Shown: in pieces, positions 47,180 through 56,916 of the stretch
How positions within the stretch are numbered: position 1 is the first letter of the stretch
Layout of the letters: each line of letters begins with the position of its first letter
DNA from: Paracoccaceae bacterium
GTDB lineage: Bacteria > Pseudomonadota > Alphaproteobacteria > Rhodobacterales > Rhodobacteraceae
Direction of reading: 5' to 3'
NCBI GenBank assembly: GCA_021296235.1
Contig: JAGWAS010000006.1
Coordinates: forward strand, 22,075-86,074
Length of the DNA stretch: 64,000 bases
Made by a program: the position numbers and the translations under genes
Notes under the pieces: model-generated
What the model was told of the DNA's origin: nothing
Database searches by the model: none
Seen by the model: the letters and a program-made list of their open reading frames with translations, nothing else

Positions 47180-48055
47180 CCGTCTCCACCGCCCTTTCTC
47201 AGTCCGGTGCCGACTATGTCCTCCATGATCTTTGTAACGGCCCAGTTGTCACCTTCGGGATGCTTGGTGATACCGGCCTGAAACAATTGCATTGCTGTTG
47301 CGGCCGTAAAAAGCGGCACTCCGGAGTCGCGGGCAAGGTCCATCGCGATCGTCATATCCTTGTGCATGGTCGCTATGTGACTGCCGGTGCCTTCGAACCG
47401 TCCTTCGATGATGTTCTCCATTGCGGTGTTCGCCGCCGTCGAGCTGGCGCTTGAGGTTGAGACCACCTTTTGAAATGCCTCGGCCCGCACCCCGGATTTC
47501 GCCGCTAGAACGGTGGCCTCGAATGTGGCGGTGAATATTGATCCGATGAGGGACTGCAGGCACGCCTTGACCGTTTGTCCCATGCCGGGTTCGGATCCGA
47601 CATGGTGAATTGTGGCGCTCACCGCTTCCATGACCTCGCGATTGTCGTTCAGCAATTCTTCATTTGCTGCGGCCATCATTGTCAGCGTGCCGGATTGGGC
47701 ACCCGGAAATCCACCGCTGACCGGTGAATCGATTGGCCAGTTCCCGGGTTTCGGAGGCGGTTATGGTTGCCGTCAGGATGATTGTCGATCCGGATGGCAT
47801 GCTTTTGGCCAGACCGTTGTCGCCGAAGATCACCGATCTTGCCTGACAGCCGTTCATCACCATGACAAATGCGGCAATTACTCCTTCACCGGCAACTGCG
47901 GCGTTCTCTGCGGGATATCCGCCCATTTCCTCGAATGCTATCATCCGGGTCTGGGACAGGTCGAAGCCGGAAACTGCAAAGCCGGCCCGGATCAGGTTTC
48001 GCGCCAATCCCGATCCCATTTCGCCAAGACCGACGACGCCCACGCGCTGTTTCAT
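47176..48055 (-). pseudogene. 3-hydroxyisobutyrate dehydrogenase-like gene, frameshifted
   Basis: Two ORFs form one protein. The 5' part (47660-48055) has the N-terminal MKQRVGVVGLGEMGSGLARNLIRAGF Rossmann motif and ends in frame at ASETRELAN before running into unrelated residues. The 3' part (47176 to about 47745) resumes in another frame as DSPVSGGFPGAQSGTLTMMAAANEELL, with the family's substrate-binding PVSGG motif. It continues to TMHKDMTIAMDLARDSGVPL with the conserved Lys/Asp region. Joining ELAN directly to DSPVSGG leaves out roughly eight residues normally between them, so a small deletion rather than a single-base slip is suggested. Relatives oxidise 3-hydroxyisobutyrate, tartronate semialdehyde, L-threonate and similar 3-hydroxy acids. 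Confidence 0.8.
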
Positions 48056-48216
48056 GATTCCCTCACAATCACTGCAGGCAGTGCCCGTTGCTGCCCGTCT
48101 GCATCAACTTGGCTGTGGCACAGCTTCAATCCGAACTTGCTTGATGTTGTCAATTCCCGACGTCGGACGCTTCGTTCGGAACAATCTGCGCAATGCGCCA
48201 AAATCGTAAAGCTGCA

Positions 48217-49632
48217 TCACCCTGCGGCTCCAAGTGTTGCAGACAGTTCCTTGGTTACCAGATACGCCTGCATGACATCATCCTCGGTGCATTCAAATGT
48301 TCCGGCCGCGACCCGAATGACGGTGCTGCCGCGACAGCTTGCACGGGTGAGAAATATCCGCCCATCGTCATTGATCAAATTGCACAACCTTCGTGTCAAC
48401 TCATCGGGATCTCCGTTTCCGGGGTTGAAACGAAAGGCAAACAAGGCCAGCGGACTGCTTGAAATCACTTCGAATTCCGGGTCGTCGCGAAACATACGTT
48501 CGACCTTTCGAACCCAAGCCACATGGTTGCGCATCATCGTTCGCAATCCCTCGAGCCCATATGCCCGAAGGACAAACCATAGCTTCAATGCCCGGAATCT
48601 TCTTCCTAGTGGGATCGTCATCTCACTGTAGTCCACAACTTCGAATTCGGTGTCGGTTTCCAGGTATTCCGGGCGAAGACCCAGCGTTTTCCTTTGCGGT
48701 CCGGGATCGGAAAGAAACTGGATCGAGCAGTCAAGCTGTGCACCAATCCACTTGTGCGGGTTCATGACCAAGGAGTCTGCACCTTCAACCCCTTTCCATA
48801 TGTTCCTGAATTCCGGACAAATCATCGCTGATCCGGCCCATGCGGCGTCGACGTGGCAATAAAGGTCAAAGGACTTTGCCACTTTGATGATTTCCGCAAC
48901 ATTGTCGCAGGCCCCATTTGCTGTTCCGCCAACACAGATGACCACCCCGGCAGGCTGCAGTCCGGCGTCAATGTCCCGCCCTATCGCGATTCGCAATTTA
49001 TCGGGGTTCATGGCCAGATTTTCGTTGGTTGGGATCTTCAATAGGTTTCTGTCCCCAATTCCGGCAATGCGGACGGCCTTGTCGATGGAGGAGTGGTTTT
49101 CCCCCGAAGCATAGATCCTAATAGTGTTTTGACCCTGCAAGCCTTGGCTGTTTCCAGCCCAGCGCAAGGTGCGCTCGCGCATTGTAAGCACCGCACAGAT
49201 GGTCGCGGTTGTGGCTGTGTCATGGATTAGGCCGGTGAAGTGGGAAGGCAATCCAACCGCGCCGCGGAGCCATTCGATCATCCTGCCTTCGAGTTCGCTG
49301 GCGGCAGGGGATGCCTGCCAAAGCATGCAGTTGCATGACATTGAATTCGCGAGATGTTCAGCAAGGATGGACGCCGGAGCTGCATTTGCGGGAAAATAGG
49401 CCAGGAATCTTGGGTGCTGCCAATGAGTCATCGCGTCCGGCACCAGCCGTTCGAAATCGGCGAAAATGTTTTCCATGGGTTCGGGAAGTTCCGGCGGCAT
49501 TGAAGGAATCAAGGCGGCGAATTCACCCGGAACGGAATTTGACCTGACCGGACGATCCTTCAACGTTGCATAGTAGCGGGTCGCCCATTCGCCCGCCCGT
49601 GCCGACCAATGGCCGAGGTCCGAATATCTCAT
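48217..49632 (-). CDS. PLP-dependent group II amino acid decarboxylase
   Basis: About 471 residues from ATG 49632 (MRYSDLGHWSARAGEW); a TTG at 49653 opens the track ORF and overlaps the aminotransferase stop. It belongs to the aromatic-L-amino-acid/tyrosine decarboxylase fold: HPRFLAYFPANAAPASILAE, the ENHSSIDKAVRIAGIG segment (His that stacks on PLP), YCHVDAAWAGSAM, and the Schiff-base Lys in SLVMNPHKWIGAQLDCS. Substrates in this family include DOPA, tryptophan, tyrosine, phenylalanine and aspartate-type acids, and none can be chosen by eye. It directly follows the class I aminotransferase on the same strand, suggesting coupled amino acid turnover. Confidence 0.87.
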   Translation of the reverse strand: MRYSDLGHWSARAGEWATRYYATLKDRPVRSNSVPGEFAALIPSMPPELPEPMENIFADFERLVPDAMTHWQHPRFLAYFPANAAPASILAEHLANSMSCNCMLWQASPAASELEGRMIEWLRGAVGLPSHFTGLIHDTATTATICAVLTMRERTLRWAGNSQGLQGQNTIRIYASGENHSSIDKAVRIAGIGDRNLLKIPTNENLAMNPDKLRIAIGRDIDAGLQPAGVVICVGGTANGACDNVAEIIKVAKSFDLYCHVDAAWAGSAMICPEFRNIWKGVEGADSLVMNPHKWIGAQLDCSIQFLSDPGPQRKTLGLRPEYLETDTEFEVVDYSEMTIPLGRRFRALKLWFVLRAYGLEGLRTMMRNHVAWVRKVERMFRDDPEFEVISSSPLALFAFRFNPGNGDPDELTRRLCNLINDDGRIFLTRASCRGSTVIRVAAGTFECTEDDVMQAYLVTKELSATLGAAG

Positions 49633-49649
49633 CGCGATCAGAGCTTGAA

Positions 49650-50855
49650 TCAAGCCGCCGCAGGTGCGGCGGTCGCCGACCGATTGCGGGCAAGTTCCCC
49701 GGCCACCGAAGCAAGCCTGCGGAGGGCATCGCCGAGATCCTCGGCGGGAACGGTCATGGCGACGCGCACGTGTCCGGCAGCCGAACGGCCGAAACTCTCA
49801 CCCGGCATCACCGCGATTCGTTCATGTTCGAGGAGGTGAAGGGCAAAGTCCCGGCCGCTGAGACCGGTGGCTCTGACGTCGAGCATAAGGTACATGGCTC
49901 CCATTGGCGGAACCAGCGAAACGACTCGCTGATTTCGTAGGACATCAAGTGCAACCGACAACCTCCTCCGGAACGGTTCTGCAACCTTGGGTTCGAATTC
50001 CAAATCCCGGTTGAGTGCGTATAGCGCGGCATCCTGAATGTATTCTGGAACGCCGAAGGTAACGACCGTCAACAGTTCGCCCAGCGCGTTCATGATTTCG
50101 GCGGGGCCAGCCAGCCATCCAACGCGCGACCCGGTCATGGCAAAGGATTTTGACATTGATCCGATGACAAATGTCCGCTCCTGCATGCCATCAAGGGCCC
50201 GAATTGAGGCATGTTCACCAGACCAGATCTGGGTGTCGTACACCTCATCGGAAATGACCCAAAGATCGTGTTTTTGAGCTGCTGCGGCGATCATCGCGAT
50301 CGTTTCTTGCGGATAGATCGTGCCGGTGGGATTGTTTGGTGAATTGAACAGAAGGCTCGTTGCCCCAACTGCAGCTTGGTCGAGCGCTTTGCCTTCTGGC
50401 CTGAAATCCCGCCTTGGGCTTGTCGCCACCGGAACCGGTGTGCCGCCCGCGGCCATGATCGTTCCCGGATATGTCGGATAGTAGGGATCAAAGAAAAGTG
50501 CCTTATCGCCTGGGTTGAGAATCGCCAAGTGGGAAACCAGAAGTGCGCCCTGACCACCGCACGTGATGACAACATTTTCAATTCCGGTTGGAACCCCGGT
50601 TCTTTTCTCAATTCGGGTGGCTACCGCCTTCCTGAGGGCTGTTGTTCCCGAAACCACACTGTAACCGGTTCTGCCTCTTGATGCGCTTTCGGACATTTCG
50701 GCAAGAATGGCTGGATCTGTTGGAATGTCATGGTCGCCGACGGTCAAATTGACAACGGCTTCTCCAGCCTCCTTCAACTCTCTTGCCCTGTAATAGGGCT
50801 CCCAAGCACCGGAATCGGTCTTGAGCAAATTGAGAATTCGCCTGGCGAGTTGCAT
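49650..50855 (-). CDS. Class I/II PLP aminotransferase
   Basis: About 401 residues from ATG 50855 (MQLARRILNLLKTDSGAWEP), which has GGAG nine bases upstream; the track ORF adds 21 codons. Fold-type I aspartate-aminotransferase family: VVNLTVGDHDIPTDP, TCGGQGALLVSHLAI, NSPNNPTGTIYPQET, LWVISDEVYDTQIWSGEH, the Schiff-base Lys in VIGSMSKSFAMTGSRVGWLAG, and HVRVAMTVPAEDL with the carboxylate-binding Arg. The substrate is uncertain. It overlaps or abuts the decarboxylase gene and is divergent from cysS. The C-terminus is an Ala-rich tail (RNRSATAAPAAA). Confidence 0.88.
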   Translation of the reverse strand: MQLARRILNLLKTDSGAWEPYYRARELKEAGEAVVNLTVGDHDIPTDPAILAEMSESASRGRTGYSVVSGTTALRKAVATRIEKRTGVPTGIENVVITCGGQGALLVSHLAILNPGDKALFFDPYYPTYPGTIMAAGGTPVPVATSPRRDFRPEGKALDQAAVGATSLLFNSPNNPTGTIYPQETIAMIAAAAQKHDLWVISDEVYDTQIWSGEHASIRALDGMQERTFVIGSMSKSFAMTGSRVGWLAGPAEIMNALGELLTVVTFGVPEYIQDAALYALNRDLEFEPKVAEPFRRRLSVALDVLRNQRVVSLVPPMGAMYLMLDVRATGLSGRDFALHLLEHERIAVMPGESFGRSAAGHVRVAMTVPAEDLGDALRRLASVAGELARNRSATAAPAAA

Positions 50856-51079
50856 GTGCACTCCTTCGGCCCGCAACCAACCACACCCGAAATTGAGTTC
50901 CGGTGAATCCGGTTGCATTCAGTCAGAAATGGGTTAATACAACCCACCATGAACGCGGCACAATCCATAATTTTCGGCATTTCGATTACCTGCTGACATC
51001 GTCAGCCGGGCCGTTCCTTCATCTCCAAACAGACTCAAACCGACAGGGCCCGGCAGGCCAGAGTTTGATCGAGTTTCAG

Positions 51080-52519
51080 ATGGCACAATTGCGATTTCAC
51101 AACACGAAAACCGGACAGAAGGAGGAGTTCGAGCCGATTGAGCCGGGCAGGGTGCGAATGTATGCTTGCGGACCCACGGTCTATGATCGGGCCCATATCG
51201 GAAATGCCCGTCAGGCGGTTGTGTTCGATGTCCTTTTCCGGCTTCTCCGGAACCTTTATGGCGAAGGCGTCCTTTATGTCCGCAACATTACGGACGTTGA
51301 TGACAAGATCAATGCGCGCGCCCTTGAGTTGTGGAATTCGGATGGGGCGCAATCCTTGGCGGACGTCGTGCGCGTCATCACCAATGAGACAATCGAGTGG
51401 TACAGAGAGGATATGGGTGCCCTCTCGGTGCTGACGCCCGATTTGGAACCGCGAGCCACCGAATTCATTCCCGAGATGATTGAGTTGATATTGCGGCTGC
51501 TCGAGGGTGGATTTGCATATGTCGCCGAAGGTCACGTTCTGTTCAGTGTTGATGCATATTCAGCCTACGGTGATTTTTCACGCAGATCGCCTGAGGACAT
51601 GGAAGCTGGCGCGAGAGTCGAAATTGCCCCCTACAAGAGAAATCCGGTCGATTTTGTCCTCTGGAAGCCGTCGGACTCAAATGAGCCTGGCTGGGACTCG
51701 CCTTGGGGACGGGGACGGCCGGGATGGCACATCGAATGCTCGGCAATGAGCCTGAAGCTGCTCGGAAACAACTTCGACATTCATGCCGGCGGCGCCGACC
51801 TGATCTTTCCGCATCATGAGAATGAAATTGCACAGAGCATCTGCGCCAATCCAGGTTCTGAATTCGCAAGGTATTGGATGCACAACGGTTTGTTGACCGT
51901 GAATGGCAGAAAGATGTCCAAGAGCCTGGGCAATGTCATCACAATCAAGGATTTGACAAACAAGGGCATAAGCGGCGGGGCAATTCGGCTCACCCTTCTG
52001 TCGACCCACTACAGGCAATCGCTGGACTGGACCGAAACGAAGCTTGAGGAAAACACCCGGGCGATGGAGCGTTGGGCCGGGATGATGGAGGATGCTCCGA
52101 ACTGCACCGGAGCCGTTTCGCCTGAGATTGTTGCGGCACTTTCGGATGATCTCAACACACCCAAGGCAATTGCCGAGCTACACCGGCTTGCCAAGGAGGG
52201 CGATTTTGGTTCGCTGAAGGCATCGGTTGAATTGCTTGGCCTATTGACTGGCGAAAGCGGGACCGGCCGGGTTCAGGTTGAAGACGGCATGCAGAATTTG
52301 ATTGAGCGGCTGCTGCAGGAGCGGGCCGGAGCCAGAGGGCGTCGGCATTTTGATGAGGCCGACAGAATCCGCGACCTCCTTTTGTCGGCAGGCGTTGAAA
52401 TCAAGGACGGCCCGCAGGGAACAGAATGGAGTGCGACATCACGATTCAATCCGGACCGGCTGGAACAGGGTAATCCGGGAGATTCCGCAATTGTGGGAGG
52501 TTTTGCAGATGACGGCTGA
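51080..52519 (+). CDS. cysS: Cysteinyl-tRNA synthetase
   Basis: About 479 residues from ATG 51080 ([19 protein letters not shown]); the track ORF adds 59 codons. It has the HIGH region [19 protein letters not shown] with a zinc-ligand Cys, [14 protein letters not shown], the zinc-binding [18 protein letters not shown] and [14 protein letters not shown], and the KMSKS loop [14 protein letters not shown]. It charges tRNA-Cys. The C-terminal helical part is ordinary. The stop lies 11 bases inside the start of cimA, so the two are co-transcribed and coupled. Confidence 0.97.
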   Translation: MAQLRFHNTKTGQKEEFEPIEPGRVRMYACGPTVYDRAHIGNARQAVVFDVLFRLLRNLYGEGVLYVRNITDVDDKINARALELWNSDGAQSLADVVRVITNETIEWYREDMGALSVLTPDLEPRATEFIPEMIELILRLLEGGFAYVAEGHVLFSVDAYSAYGDFSRRSPEDMEAGARVEIAPYKRNPVDFVLWKPSDSNEPGWDSPWGRGRPGWHIECSAMSLKLLGNNFDIHAGGADLIFPHHENEIAQSICANPGSEFARYWMHNGLLTVNGRKMSKSLGNVITIKDLTNKGISGGAIRLTLLSTHYRQSLDWTETKLEENTRAMERWAGMMEDAPNCTGAVSPEIVAALSDDLNTPKAIAELHRLAKEGDFGSLKASVELLGLLTGESGTGRVQVEDGMQNLIERLLQERAGARGRRHFDEADRIRDLLLSAGVEIKDGPQGTEWSATSRFNPDRLEQGNPGDSAIVGGFADDG

Positions 52520-54134
52520 ACGGCTGACGCTCTACGACACGACACTGCGGGATGGCCAACAGACGCAGGGAGTTCAGTTTTCGCCCGACGAAAAACTGAA
52601 GGTGGCCGCGGCTCTTGATGAATTGGGCCTTGACTACATTGAAGCAGGTTGGCCCGGTGCCAACCCAACCGACAGCGAGTTCTTTGCCCGCATGCCGCAG
52701 ACATCTCATTCCAGGATCACCGCATTCGGAATGACAAAGAGAACCGGCCGCTCAGCTTCCAACGATGAATTGTTGGCTGAAGTGATGAACGCCGGCACCC
52801 GGTCGGTGTGCCTCGTCGGCAAATCCCATGATTTCCATGTCACAAACGCTCTGCGGGTGTCACTTGCGGAAAATCTCGAGAACATTGCGCTGTCGGTCAA
52901 GCATTTGGTCGAGAACGGATTTGAGGCACTCTTCGACGCCGAACATTTCTTTGACGGATATCGTTCCAACAGAGGTTATGCGCTTGAATGTGTCATCGCT
53001 GCTTTCGAAGCGGGCGCAAGGTGGATTGTGCTTTGCGACACCAATGGCGGTACCCTGCCACCTGTCGTGGGGGATGTAACCGCAGATGTAATCGATGCCG
53101 GAATCCCCGGAGAAAGGGTTGGCATCCACACGCATGATGATACCGGAACCGCTGTTGCCGGAGCACTGGCAGCTGTCGATTCCGGGGCACGGCAGATCCA
53201 GGGAACGCTAAACGGGTTGGGCGAGAGATGCGGCAATGCAAATTTTATGACGATCATTCCAACGCTGCTGCTGAAGGAACCCTACAAATCAAAATATGTC
53301 ACAAATGTTTCCGCATGCGGATTGTCAAAACTGACCAGGGTTTCGCGTCTGCTTGATGACATCCTAAACCGCGTGCCGGACAAATCAGCCCCATATGTGG
53401 GATCCTCCGCCTTTGTGCACAAGGCTGGGCTGCATGCCTCCGCGGTCGCCAGGGATCCAAGCACCTATGAGCATGTCGATCCTGGCGAAGTCGGAAACCA
53501 AAGGGTCATTCCAATGTCCAACCAGGCAGGCAAGTCCAACCTGGTTGCCCGACTGGATGAGGCGGGCATCGCCGTCAGCAGGGGAGATAGCCGCCTTTCC
53601 CAAATCATCGAAGTGGTGAAGCGACGTGAGAGCAAAGGCTACAGCTACGACACTGCCCAAGCCTCCTTTGAATTGCTGGCGCGCAGGATTCTGGGGAAGA
53701 TGCCAAAATACTTTTCGGTTGAGGCATTCAAGGTAACGGTGGAGCGGACGATGCAGGAGGATGTTGGATCCAGCACAAATTCGTTGGGAGAAGCTGTCAT
53801 CGACATTGCGGGGGAGAGGAGGAAGTCGGTTTCCGACGGCACAGATGGCAGGGAGGTTGACAATGGACCGGTGCATGCATTGGCAAGGGCGGTTCATAAG
53901 GATTTGGGCTGCTATCAGTCATATATTGACGACATGCGCCTGGTGGACTTCAAGGTGCGGATTACGAGCGGAGGCACTGAGGCGGTAACCCGGGTGATCA
54001 TCGACAGTGAAGACAGAAACGGAAAGCGCTGGTCGACCGTTGGGGTTTCGCCCAATATCATCAACGCCTCATTGGAAGCGCTTGTCGATGCCATCAACTG
54101 GAAACTTATCAGGGATCGGGCTCCCCCCCCATGA
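52509..54134 (+). CDS. cimA: (R)-citramalate synthase
   Basis: A 541-residue protein from ATG 52509, overlapping the end of cysS; the track ORF starts far upstream in the wrong gene. The DRE-TIM barrel opens LTLYDTTLRDGQQTQGVQF and has GLDYIEAGWPGANPTDSEFF, HTHDDTGTAVAGALAAVDSG (metal-binding His) and LNGLGERCGNANFMTIIP. The last 130 residues are a LeuA-type allosteric dimer domain (VDFKVRITSGGTEAVTRVII). It makes citramalate from pyruvate and acetyl-CoA, bypassing threonine in isoleucine synthesis. The Trp-Pro-Gly (GWPGAN) segment separates CimA from LeuA. The stop overlaps the next gene by four bases. Confidence 0.93.
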   Translation: MTAERLTLYDTTLRDGQQTQGVQFSPDEKLKVAAALDELGLDYIEAGWPGANPTDSEFFARMPQTSHSRITAFGMTKRTGRSASNDELLAEVMNAGTRSVCLVGKSHDFHVTNALRVSLAENLENIALSVKHLVENGFEALFDAEHFFDGYRSNRGYALECVIAAFEAGARWIVLCDTNGGTLPPVVGDVTADVIDAGIPGERVGIHTHDDTGTAVAGALAAVDSGARQIQGTLNGLGERCGNANFMTIIPTLLLKEPYKSKYVTNVSACGLSKLTRVSRLLDDILNRVPDKSAPYVGSSAFVHKAGLHASAVARDPSTYEHVDPGEVGNQRVIPMSNQAGKSNLVARLDEAGIAVSRGDSRLSQIIEVVKRRESKGYSYDTAQASFELLARRILGKMPKYFSVEAFKVTVERTMQEDVGSSTNSLGEAVIDIAGERRKSVSDGTDGREVDNGPVHALARAVHKDLGCYQSYIDDMRLVDFKVRITSGGTEAVTRVIIDSEDRNGKRWSTVGVSPNIINASLEALVDAINWKLIRDRAPPP

Positions 54135-54904
54135 ACGCACGGGTCGTCGCTGAGATAGTTCAAAGTCGCGATCCTGACCGATTCCTGTCTGCGCACAGCG
54201 CCCCCGCTCCCCGGAGGCGTCATCTTTTTGCAATTTATGGGTTCAATTCCGAAGTGTCGCGGGCGGCTTGGGTTACCAACGAACCAATGCTCGCCAGGAT
54301 CCGGCTTCAATGGTGGAAAGACGCAGTCAACGCAATTTGTGATGGGCATGATCCACCCAAGCATGAGGTTGCGCTGGAACTTGCGCGCACAATATCAACC
54401 TTCGGGTTTCGGCGAACCCCATTTGAAGAGGTGATAGAAGCACGGGCGTCCGATGTTGATGCGCCCGATGGCGCATGTGCGGGCGGTTTCGACAGCTACA
54501 TCAACTCAACCTCCGGCAACGTCATGTGGTTGGCGGCGCTTGCCCTCGGTGCTCCCAACAAGACGGAAGACACGATACGTGATTTTGCCTGGGGAGCCGG
54601 TGTGGCCGCATATGTCAGGGCTTTGCCCGAGCTTGTCGAAAGGGGCAGGGCATGGATCGACCCGGCCGACAGTTCGATTTCCGGTTTGTTGTTGGAGGCC
54701 AGAGAACGCATAACTGCCGCCCGTTCAAACCGAAGGTCATTGCCAAGGTATGCGGCACCCGCCCTTCTTGCGGGCTGGAGGGCTTCAAGCACACTTGACA
54801 GGGCCATTTCAAATCCGGGACTGATAGCTGCGGGGAGGCTTGCCGAATCTGAATTCCGGCGGCGCGGTGTTCTTGCCTGGCGAAGCGCAACTGGCTTGTG
54901 GTGA
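54131..54904 (+). CDS. Squalene/phytoene synthase family protein
   Basis: A 257-residue protein. RRRHLFAIYGFNSEVSRAAWVTNEPMLARIRLQWWKDAV matches the first part of the trans-isoprenyl-diphosphate head-to-head synthase fold, but the two DxxxD metal motifs of true phytoene synthases are not clear. It therefore resembles the stand-alone NDUFAF6-like branch, linked in eukaryotes to respiratory complex I assembly. The ATG overlaps the cimA stop (ATGA) after an eight-C run (CCCCCCCC), a place where slippage or sequencing error could occur. It converges with the MFS gene, 17 bases apart. Function is uncertain. Confidence 0.75.
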   Translation: MNARVVAEIVQSRDPDRFLSAHSAPAPRRRHLFAIYGFNSEVSRAAWVTNEPMLARIRLQWWKDAVNAICDGHDPPKHEVALELARTISTFGFRRTPFEEVIEARASDVDAPDGACAGGFDSYINSTSGNVMWLAALALGAPNKTEDTIRDFAWGAGVAAYVRALPELVERGRAWIDPADSSISGLLLEARERITAARSNRRSLPRYAAPALLAGWRASSTLDRAISNPGLIAAGRLAESEFRRRGVLAWRSATGLW

Positions 54905-54921
54905 CGGCGCCGCATCCGCAG

Positions 54922-56130
54922 TCAGACGGGCTTGGGTCTCCTGAACCTGAGCCATAGCAGCGCACATCCCGCGAGCAGCAGGAACGGCACCATGGCCAAG
55001 TTCACCGACGTCCAGCCCTCCTGAACCGTTCCGCCGGCGCAGTTCATTAGGGTACCGGACGCAATCGACGCAACTGTTACGCAACCGAAGACAATCATGT
55101 CGTTAAGGCCCTGAACCCGCCCGCGTTCTTCCGGTGCATGTGCGTCAACCAGCATGGCGGTTGCACCTATGAACCCGAAGTTCCATCCGATCCCGAGCAG
55201 CACCAGTGCCCCGAAGAAGTTGTAGAGTTCGATTCCGGAGAGCCCCAATGAGCCGGATGTGGCAAGCAGGGCAAGACCCACGGCGACGATTCTCCTTGCT
55301 CCGAATCGGGCGATCAAATGACCGGTGAAGAATGATGGCGCAAACATTGCCAGAACATGTGCCGACACCACGTCAGCTGCTCTGTTTTCGGAAAATCCGC
55401 ACCCGACCACGGCAAGGGGCGTGGCAGTCATGGTAAGATTCATCAGCGCGTAGGACACCATGGCACAGACAATCGAAACAACAATTTCCGGCGTCGCAAG
55501 CAACTCCCGATAGCTCCTTGGAGGTTTGGGGTTGGTCTGCTTCCTGACCGGAACCGGAATGTCGAGCAGCAGGAAGAGAAAGACACCAATGATGTTGAGG
55601 GCAATGGCCGCAATGTAGGTGCCCACGAACGGAACCACATAGGCCTGCGCAGTCAATTTGACGAGTTGTGGTCCAACTATGGCAGCTGCAAGGCCGCCGG
55701 CCATCACATAGGAAATGGCCTTCGGGCGAAACGCCTCAGAGGCGGTGTCGGCAGCGGCAAATCTCAAAAATCCGTTGGCGGACATGTAGATGCCGGTGCA
55801 GTATGAAGCGACCAAGAACAGGGGAAATGAAGATAGATACAGGGCGTATGCCCCCAGCAGTCCTCCCATGCAGCCCGCCGTTGCGCCGACAATGAACCCG
55901 GCAACCCTGCCAAATTTCTGCATGACTTGGCTGAGCCAGGGGGCGGTCGTCATTGAACCAAAAACGATCAGAGATATTGGCAGGGTGGCCCAGCACACAT
56001 TCGAGGCCAATGACTGTCCGGCAAGGCCGCCAACGGTAAAGACCATTGGCAACTGCGCCCCTGCAGTGGCCTGAGCGAGAACCAACACCGCCACATTGCG
56101 TTTCTGGCGATTTGAAATGAACGGCAACAT
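54922..56130 (-). CDS. MFS transporter
   Basis: About 402 residues from ATG 56130 (MLPFISNRQKRNVAVLVLAQ); the track ORF adds 44 codons. It has twelve hydrophobic segments with the two-halves pattern of the major facilitator superfamily and a polar central loop (PVPVRKQTNPKPPRSYRELL). The loop after TM2 (QKFGRVAGFIVG) is a weak version of the MFS motif A, and ARFGARRIVAVGLALL is its counterpart in the second half. An inner-membrane exporter or importer of unknown substrate. It is divergent from the AlkA-like gene, with about 155 bases between starts. Confidence 0.88.
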   Translation of the reverse strand: MLPFISNRQKRNVAVLVLAQATAGAQLPMVFTVGGLAGQSLASNVCWATLPISLIVFGSMTTAPWLSQVMQKFGRVAGFIVGATAGCMGGLLGAYALYLSSFPLFLVASYCTGIYMSANGFLRFAAADTASEAFRPKAISYVMAGGLAAAIVGPQLVKLTAQAYVVPFVGTYIAAIALNIIGVFLFLLLDIPVPVRKQTNPKPPRSYRELLATPEIVVSIVCAMVSYALMNLTMTATPLAVVGCGFSENRAADVVSAHVLAMFAPSFFTGHLIARFGARRIVAVGLALLATSGSLGLSGIELYNFFGALVLLGIGWNFGFIGATAMLVDAHAPEERGRVQGLNDMIVFGCVTVASIASGTLMNCAGGTVQEGWTSVNLAMVPFLLLAGCALLWLRFRRPKPV

Positions 56131-56286
56131 CCTGAGGTCCGTAGTTTCCGCCGCGATCTGCTGCAATAGGCAATTTCGCCACCGTGTAAATGCTGCCGAG
56201 TCATTGCGGTTTGAGCTCAGGTTGTCCGGGGAGGGTGATTGCTGTAGCGGTGGCGCCACCATTGTTCCAGGTCGCCGATTCCTTCC

Positions 56287-56916
56287 ATGAATTCAAAAAT
56301 CATCAAAGGTCGTGCAGAAATTGAGGAGGGGCTGCTCCACATTTGCTCCGTTGAACCCAAATTTTTCAGTGCGGCAGAAGTTTCAGGTCCGCTGCCAACC
56401 CGCTTGCGCGATGAGGGATTTACGACCTTGTTGGATATTATCGTCAGCCAGCAGTTGTCCGTTGCCTCGGCAAACGCGATCTGGGCGAGATTGAAGGATG
56501 CAGGGCTCACCCGGCGTTCAGCGCTCTGCAGTGCCGATATCAACGATTTGAGGGCATGTGGCCTGTCACGGCAAAAGGCCCAATATGCAACGGCCCTCGC
56601 ACAAAGCAACTTGGACTATTCGGAGTTGGCCGGAGTGGATGACGACGAGGTTGTGGAGCAGTTGACCAGAATCAGGGGAATTGGAGTTTGGACAGCTGAA
56701 ATCTATGCCATGTTCGCCCTGGGCCGGTCGGACGTTATCGCAGCGGGCGATCTTGCGCTCCGTGAAAGTGCCAGAATGCTGTTTGGTTATCAGGAGCGGC
56801 CCACGGTGAAAGAGCTGAGGAAAATGTCAGAACCTTGGTCGCCTTGGCGGGCCGTTGCGTCCCGTCTGCTGTGGGCATACTACCGGGCCGCATCCAATAG
56901 GGAAGGCATAAGATGA
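56287..56916 (+). CDS. DNA-3-methyladenine glycosylase II-like protein
   Basis: A 209-residue HhH-GPD DNA glycosylase. TTLLDIIVSQQLSVASANAIWARL and LSRQKAQYATALAQ are typical AlkA/MAG segments. The helix-hairpin-helix is LTRIRGIGVWTAEIYAMFALGR, and VIAAGDLALRESARMLFG supplies the catalytic Asp. It removes alkylated bases to start base excision repair. It lacks the N-terminal AlkA_N domain of E. coli AlkA, matching the short alphaproteobacterial form. The stop overlaps the ATG of the next gene by four bases (ATGA). Confidence 0.92.
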   Translation: MNSKIIKGRAEIEEGLLHICSVEPKFFSAAEVSGPLPTRLRDEGFTTLLDIIVSQQLSVASANAIWARLKDAGLTRRSALCSADINDLRACGLSRQKAQYATALAQSNLDYSELAGVDDDEVVEQLTRIRGIGVWTAEIYAMFALGRSDVIAAGDLALRESARMLFGYQERPTVKELRKMSEPWSPWRAVASRLLWAYYRAASNREGIR

